From NCBI RefSeq assembly GCF_016654115.1, contig NZ_JAEQAZ010000077.1:1-37585 (forward strand): a DNA stretch of 37,585 nucleotides. The letters are read 5' to 3'. Positions within the stretch are counted from its first letter, which is position 1. Every line of letters begins with the position of its first letter. A model generated the notes under the pieces. The model made no database searches. It saw nothing but the letters and a program-made list of their open reading frames with translations, and was not told where the DNA came from. A program made the translations under genes and the position numbers. Origin of the DNA: Streptomyces sp. MBT53. GTDB taxonomy: Bacteria > Actinomycetota > Actinomycetes > Streptomycetales > Streptomycetaceae. Below, piece after piece: positions 34,082-37,585 of the stretch.

Positions 34082-34117
34082 CGCCGGGGCCCGTACCAAG
34101 GGGTGCGGGCCCCGGCG
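34082..34117 (+). promoter_or_regulatory. Long hairpin in the leader of the DEAD-box helicase gene
   Basis: CGCCGGGGCCCG (34082-34093) pairs perfectly with CGGGCCCCGGCG (34106-34117); one G-U and three more pairs extend the stem toward an AAGG loop. It ends 31 bases before the helicase start and 19 bases before its ribosome-binding site. A -10-like TAAAGT lies at 34058-34063, so the hairpin should lie at the very 5' end of the mRNA. It could act in attenuation, temperature response or autoregulation by the helicase, or simply be a terminator for upstream transcription. The divergent gap 33871-34148 (278 bases) shows no other gene. Confidence 0.5.
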
Positions 34118-34148
34118 CGTTGCGGGCAACAGACCGAGGAAGGTTCCC

Positions 34149-35468
34149 ATGAACGCGTCGCCGCCGACCGCCTCCTTCGCCACGCTCGGACTGCCACCCG
34201 AGTTGGTCGCGACGATGACGGACCTCGGGGTGACCGAGCCCTTCCCGATCCAGGCGGCGACCCTGCCCGACGCGCTGGCCGGCCACGATGTGCTGGGCCG
34301 GGCACGGACCGGCTCCGGCAAGACGCTCGCCTTCGGGCTCCCGCTGCTCGTAAGGATCGCGGGCCTGCGCGCGGAGCCGAAGCGGCCGCTCGCGCTGGTC
34401 CTGGTGCCGACCCGGGAACTCGCCCAGCAGGTGAGCGACGCGCTCGCCCCCTACGCGCGGACAATGGGCGTACGGCTGGCGACGGTGGTCGGCGGTCTGT
34501 CGATCAACCGGCAGCAGGCGCTGCTGCGGACCGGAGTCGAGGTGGTCATCGCGACTCCGGGGCGGCTGACGGACCTGGTGTCGCGCCGCGACTGCCAGCT
34601 GAACCAGGTACGGATCACGGTGCTGGACGAGGCGGACCAGATGTGCGACCTGGGCTTCCTGCCGCAGGTCTCGGACCTCCTGGACCAGATCCCCTCCGAC
34701 GGGCAGCGGCTGCTGTTCTCGGCCACGCTCGACCGCGACGTCGACCGGTTGGTCCAGGACCACCTCCACGACCCCGTTCTCGCATCGGTCGACCAGGTGG
34801 CGGGCTCGGTTCCGGCGATGGAACACCACGTGCTGAACATCCACGGCGCCGACAAGTACGCCACGGCGACCGAGATCGCCGCCCGGGACGGCCGCGTGCT
34901 GATGTTCCTGGACACCAAGGCGGGCGTGGACCAGTTCACCCGTCACCTCCGGGCCGGAGGGGTACGGGCGGCGGCCCTGCACAGCGGCAAGTCACAGCCG
35001 CAACGCACGCACACGCTCGCCCAGTTCAAGAACGGCGAGGTCACCGTGCTGGTGGCCACCAACGTCGCCGCCCGCGGCATCCACATCGACGCGCTCGACC
35101 TCGTCGTCAACGTCGACCCGCCCGCCGACGCCAAGGACTACCTGCACCGAGGCGGTCGTACCGCGCGCGCCGGGGAGTCCGGGAAGGTGGTCACCCTGGT
35201 GACGGCCGGCCAGCGGCGCGATGTGAACCGCATGATGACCGAGGCCGGCATCCGGCCGACCGTCACACAGGTGCGCTCCGGCGAGGAGAAACTGACGGCC
35301 ATCACCGGAGCCAAACGCCCCCCGGCGGGGACGAAGCCCACCGGCAACGCCCCCTTCCGCGGCATGGGCACCCGTCCGGGCCGCCCGGCCAAGGAGTCCC
35401 GCAAGGCGGCCGAGGCCCGCAAGACCGCGGAAGCCCGCGCGGCGGCCCGGGTACGCAAGGGCCGCTGA
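34149..35468 (+). CDS. DEAD-box ATP-dependent RNA helicase
   Basis: The protein has 439 residues from the ATG at 34149 after GAGGAAGG. Motifs in order: Q motif (PFPIQAATLP), I (ARTGSGKT, 52-59), Ia (PTRELAQQ), Ib (TPGR), II (VLDEADQM), III (SAT in FSATLDRDV), V (NVAARGIHIDALDLVVN) and VI (HRGGRTARAG). Motif VI has Gly where Ile is usual and Ala for Gly in GRTGRAG, mild variations. The C-terminus is a basic, Ala/Lys/Arg-rich tail (KAAEARKTAEARAAARVRKG), likely for RNA binding. It unwinds short RNA duplexes, probably in ribosome assembly or cold adaptation. Confidence 0.95.
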   Translation: MNASPPTASFATLGLPPELVATMTDLGVTEPFPIQAATLPDALAGHDVLGRARTGSGKTLAFGLPLLVRIAGLRAEPKRPLALVLVPTRELAQQVSDALAPYARTMGVRLATVVGGLSINRQQALLRTGVEVVIATPGRLTDLVSRRDCQLNQVRITVLDEADQMCDLGFLPQVSDLLDQIPSDGQRLLFSATLDRDVDRLVQDHLHDPVLASVDQVAGSVPAMEHHVLNIHGADKYATATEIAARDGRVLMFLDTKAGVDQFTRHLRAGGVRAAALHSGKSQPQRTHTLAQFKNGEVTVLVATNVAARGIHIDALDLVVNVDPPADAKDYLHRGGRTARAGESGKVVTLVTAGQRRDVNRMMTEAGIRPTVTQVRSGEEKLTAITGAKRPPAGTKPTGNAPFRGMGTRPGRPAKESRKAAEARKTAEARAAARVRKGR

Positions 35469-35471
35469 CCC

Positions 35472-35510
35472 CACGGACGATCGTGCCGAGTCCGTGAGGC
35501 CCGGCACCGG
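35472..35510. terminator. Possible terminator hairpins between convergent genes
   Basis: CACGGAC (35472-35478) pairs with GTCCGTG (35490-35496) around 11 bases, followed directly by a small CCGG-CA-CCGG hairpin. They lie in the 44-base gap between the helicase stop and the stop of the convergent small gene. Short stems make this weaker than the one at 33319. Confidence 0.4.
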
Positions 35511-35512
35511 GT

Positions 35513-35812
35513 TCACGCGCCGCCGACGACTCCGGGCGGGACGAACCGGCGATGCAGTGGCCGGAACTCACTTTCGGGCTGACCGCTGATACCGGCCTTC
35601 TCGACGGCGGGAGCGAGTCGTTCGGCGAAGAACGTCTGGAAGGCCTCCTCGGAGTCCCAGACGTCGGTCACATTGAGTGCCTCGTCGTCGAACCAGGCCA
35701 CGTGCACCTGTGAGCCCGCGGGGGCCACCTCCTCCCAGCCCACGGTGTCCCGCACGGTGTCGTACTGCTCGGGGGTGACACCCGTCCAGCGCATGAACAT
35801 CACCACAGCCAA
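35513..35812 (-). CDS. Small conserved protein, dimeric alpha/beta-barrel-like
   Basis: The start is taken as TTG at 35812 because GAGGA precedes it at proper distance and it gives the common N-terminus xAVVMFMRWTGVTPEQYD; the ATG at 35800 is the alternative, lacking a site. The 99-residue product has VHVAWFDDEALNVTDVWDSE and EAFQTFFAERLAPAVEKAG. This beta-alpha-beta pattern resembles the ABM/ferredoxin-like fold of small monooxygenase-like proteins. No catalytic residue can be named. The frame extends to 35995, but upstream residues are Arg/Pro-rich shadow sequence. Function unknown. Confidence 0.75.
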   Translation of the reverse strand: MAVVMFMRWTGVTPEQYDTVRDTVGWEEVAPAGSQVHVAWFDDEALNVTDVWDSEEAFQTFFAERLAPAVEKAGISGQPESEFRPLHRRFVPPGVVGGA

Positions 35813-36054
35813 TGTCCGCTCCTCGCTCGTGTCGTGTGCGTCCGGCCATCGTCCTGCCCGACGGGGACCGGGCGAAGAGCGTACGGAGGTGCGGCACGGC
35901 CGCGGTTCACTCCTCGCGCCCGGTAGGCAGGAGTCCGCATGTCCGTGCGGAGATCTCCTTCGGTGGCGGGGAACGGTGACCTGTCCGGGATTCACTCGTT
36001 TGACGCAACGGCACCGCGCCCCGTCCGCTCCCGTCCCGGAAAGCGTTCCGTTCC

Positions 36055-37585
36055 ATGAAACTTCGTTCGCTCCGCCCCCATGCCGGGGGTGTCAGGTCTC
36101 GGGTCCGGGAGGCCGAGTCCGTCCTCGTCGAGCAGTACGGCGATCTGGTCCGTCTGGCGCACCTCGTCCTGCCGGCCTCGCTCGGCCGACACCGACGGGT
36201 ACTGGTGGCACACGCCCTCGTCCAGCGGGCGCTGCGCCACGCCGGCACGACACGCACCGGGCCCGCCGTCCCCTCGCCGCGCGGGGAGTCCCGCGCCGGG
36301 GACTCCGTCGAGCGCCGTCTCCTGGCCGAGGTGCTGCGCGCCGCGCTGGCTCATGGGCGGCGCCCGCGCATGTGGCCCGCGCGGTTCGTCCCGCCGGGTG
36401 CTCTACGGCCCCGGCTGCCGCTGGTCCTGGGGTTGCGGCTCTTCCCGCGTTCGGGCGGGGCGGACGAACTCGCCCTGGCGCAACGGCTGTCAGCGGCCCC
36501 GCCCGCTGCCCGCGCCGCCTTCCTGCTGCGTACCGTCCACGGCCTGCCCCTCGACGCCGTACGCGACCTGCTGGAGTCGGCGGACGCACCTGACCCGGAC
36601 GCCGCCCTGCGCACCGCGGGCCTCCTGGAGGAGAGCTCGCGCAGATCGCCCGCCGCGCTGCTCGCCTCCCAGGAGTTCGACGCCTGCGCCCTCCAGGCCG
36701 GCCCCACCGACCTGCTGCGCCGCACCCGGCGGACCCGCCTGCTCCTCGGGGCCGCCGCGATCGGACTGGTGACGGTGGTGACCCTGGCCGTCGCGGATGA
36801 CGGCACGGCACACCGCTCGGACCCCGGGACACCGGCGGCACACGGCATGCCGCGTCCGGCGGACCTGGTGCGTACGTCCGCCGGGCTGTGGGACAACACC
36901 TCCCGGGTCGACTTCACCGCCTGGCCGACCCGAGGCCCCCGCGTCCACGACCAGAACCTCCTGGACCGCGCCCTGAACGCATGGACACACCCACAGGCCC
37001 GCACCCGCCGCCACCTCGCCCCCGCCACCACCGCGACCCCACCGGCGACCGCACCACAACTGCTGTACGCGGGCGACGTCGGCGACCGCGAGGTGGTGCT
37101 CTTCTACGACGGACAGCGCCTCGCCCGCTACAGCGAGCCCCGTTCCGGGGCGCGGGACGCGGAGTTGAGCATCGCCCGCGTAGACGACGCGGACGTCACC
37201 ACGGCGGCGGCCGTCACCCTCACCCCGGCGGGCGGCACCGCCCGCTACCTGTTGGCCCCCTGGGTGGCCGAGGCAGGGATCCGCGACCTGCTGCGCCCCG
37301 ATGTCCTCGCCCACGCGCTGCACGTCTCGAAGGACGGCGTCACGGACCCGATTGCGATCCCGACCCTGCCCGCGACAGCGCACTGCGACAGCCGGCCGGT
37401 CCTGCAACTCCGTTCCTCGCCACGCATCGCCGAACACCACGCGTTCCTCCTCGCCCCCCTCGGCGACCTGTCCCCGGTCCACCTCACCTACACCCCCCTG
37501 CCCGGCCACGGCACACCGCCCGCCCGCCAGCCCCGCGAGGCCACCGGCCCCCAGGCCCTGACGGCCTGGGCCCACCAGGCTTGCG
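36055..37585 (+). CDS. Sigma-factor-like protein with one membrane segment and exported domain (3' end outside window)
   Basis: The frame runs open from the ATG at 36055 to the window edge, at least 510 codons. Residues about 20-60 (SVLVEQYGDLVRLAHLVLPA and following) resemble the start of region 2 of sigma-70 factors. A part near 165-185 (LSAAPPAARAAFLLRTVHGL) resembles the opening of region 4, as in ECF sigma factors, but the recognition helices are degenerate. A membrane helix lies at about 228-249 (LLLGAAAIGLVTVVTLAVA) after a basic RRTRRTR stop-transfer. The rest would be outside the cell and contains LLYAGDVGDREVVLFYDGQR. The gap 35813-36054 shows no other gene. It is probably a membrane-bound sigma-like or sigma-derived protein of unknown role. 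Confidence 0.75.
   Translation, partial: MKLRSLRPHAGGVRSRVREAESVLVEQYGDLVRLAHLVLPASLGRHRRVLVAHALVQRALRHAGTTRTGPAVPSPRGESRAGDSVERRLLAEVLRAALAHGRRPRMWPARFVPPGALRPRLPLVLGLRLFPRSGGADELALAQRLSAAPPAARAAFLLRTVHGLPLDAVRDLLESADAPDPDAALRTAGLLEESSRRSPAALLASQEFDACALQAGPTDLLRRTRRTRLLLGAAAIGLVTVVTLAVADDGTAHRSDPGTPAAHGMPRPADLVRTSAGLWDNTSRVDFTAWPTRGPRVHDQNLLDRALNAWTHPQARTRRHLAPATTATPPATAPQLLYAGDVGDREVVLFYDGQRLARYSEPRSGARDAELSIARVDDADVTTAAAVTLTPAGGTARYLLAPWVAEAGIRDLLRPDVLAHALHVSKDGVTDPIAIPTLPATAHCDSRPVLQLRSSPRIAEHHAFLLAPLGDLSPVHLTYTPLPGHGTPPARQPREATGPQALTAWAHQAC

Noticed and set aside
35907..36354. Minus-strand frames upstream of and overlapping the sigma-like gene
   Set aside because: No start with a ribosome-binding site and biased composition; the plus-strand frame running to the window edge has sigma-like and membrane features.

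Overview
The window is high-GC actinobacterial DNA, almost certainly from a Streptomyces chromosome. The codon third positions are nearly all G or C, GTG and TTG starts are common, and the neighbours include a SpoIIE/GAF/PAS phosphatase, tandem Lrp-type regulators, a cyclophilin and a sigma-like membrane protein that are typical of that genus. No rRNA, tRNA, CRISPR array, insertion sequence or phage gene was seen.

Region 1 (1-16387, all + strand) is the right part of a biosynthetic gene cluster that is cut by the left window edge. It looks like one transcription unit, with genes overlapping or a few to 33 bases apart. It encodes an NRPS ending C-A-T-TE, a 3042-residue NRPS-PKS with the order A-T-C-A-T-KS-(no AT)-KR-ACP-TE, a GSCFA-family protein, a second SGNH-type protein, a TauD/TfdA-type Fe(II)/2-oxoglutarate dioxygenase and a 222-residue unknown. 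The hybrid enzyme predicts [aliphatic amino acid]-Pro, extended once with malonate and ketoreduced to an N-aminoacyl 3-hydroxy-3-(pyrrolidin-2-yl)propanoate. That skeleton, together with a ring-hydroxylating dioxygenase, is what the detoxin/rimosamide depsipeptide family requires, so I propose a detoxin-like cluster. The least explained parts are the missing acyltransferase, the overlapping GSCFA/SGNH pair and the unknown last gene.

Region 2 (16468-24760) holds an LLM-class flavin/F420 oxidoreductase, a maleylpyruvate-isomerase-like protein, a secreted D-Ala-D-Ala carboxypeptidase (minus), a large SpoIIE-type phosphatase that may be read from a leaderless mRNA (minus), and a rutA-like pyrimidine monooxygenase followed by an N-carbamoylsarcosine-amidase-like hydrolase that carries a TTA codon.

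Region 3 (24775-28081, minus strand) holds a transglutaminase-fold protein that seems to lack its catalytic His, a short remnant of a secreted glycosidase, and a STAND ATPase without the DNA-binding domain of its LuxR relatives. It looks like a rearranged spot.

Region 4 (28082-33267) has two Lrp/AsnC regulators, each divergent from an enzyme gene (a PhzF-family isomerase and a PLP gamma-family C-S lyase), followed by an amidohydrolase with a repeat-bearing leader. Region 5 (33319-37585) is housekeeping-like: a strong bidirectional terminator, a cyclophilin, a DEAD-box helicase with a long leader hairpin, a small conserved protein and a sigma-like/membrane protein cut by the right edge.
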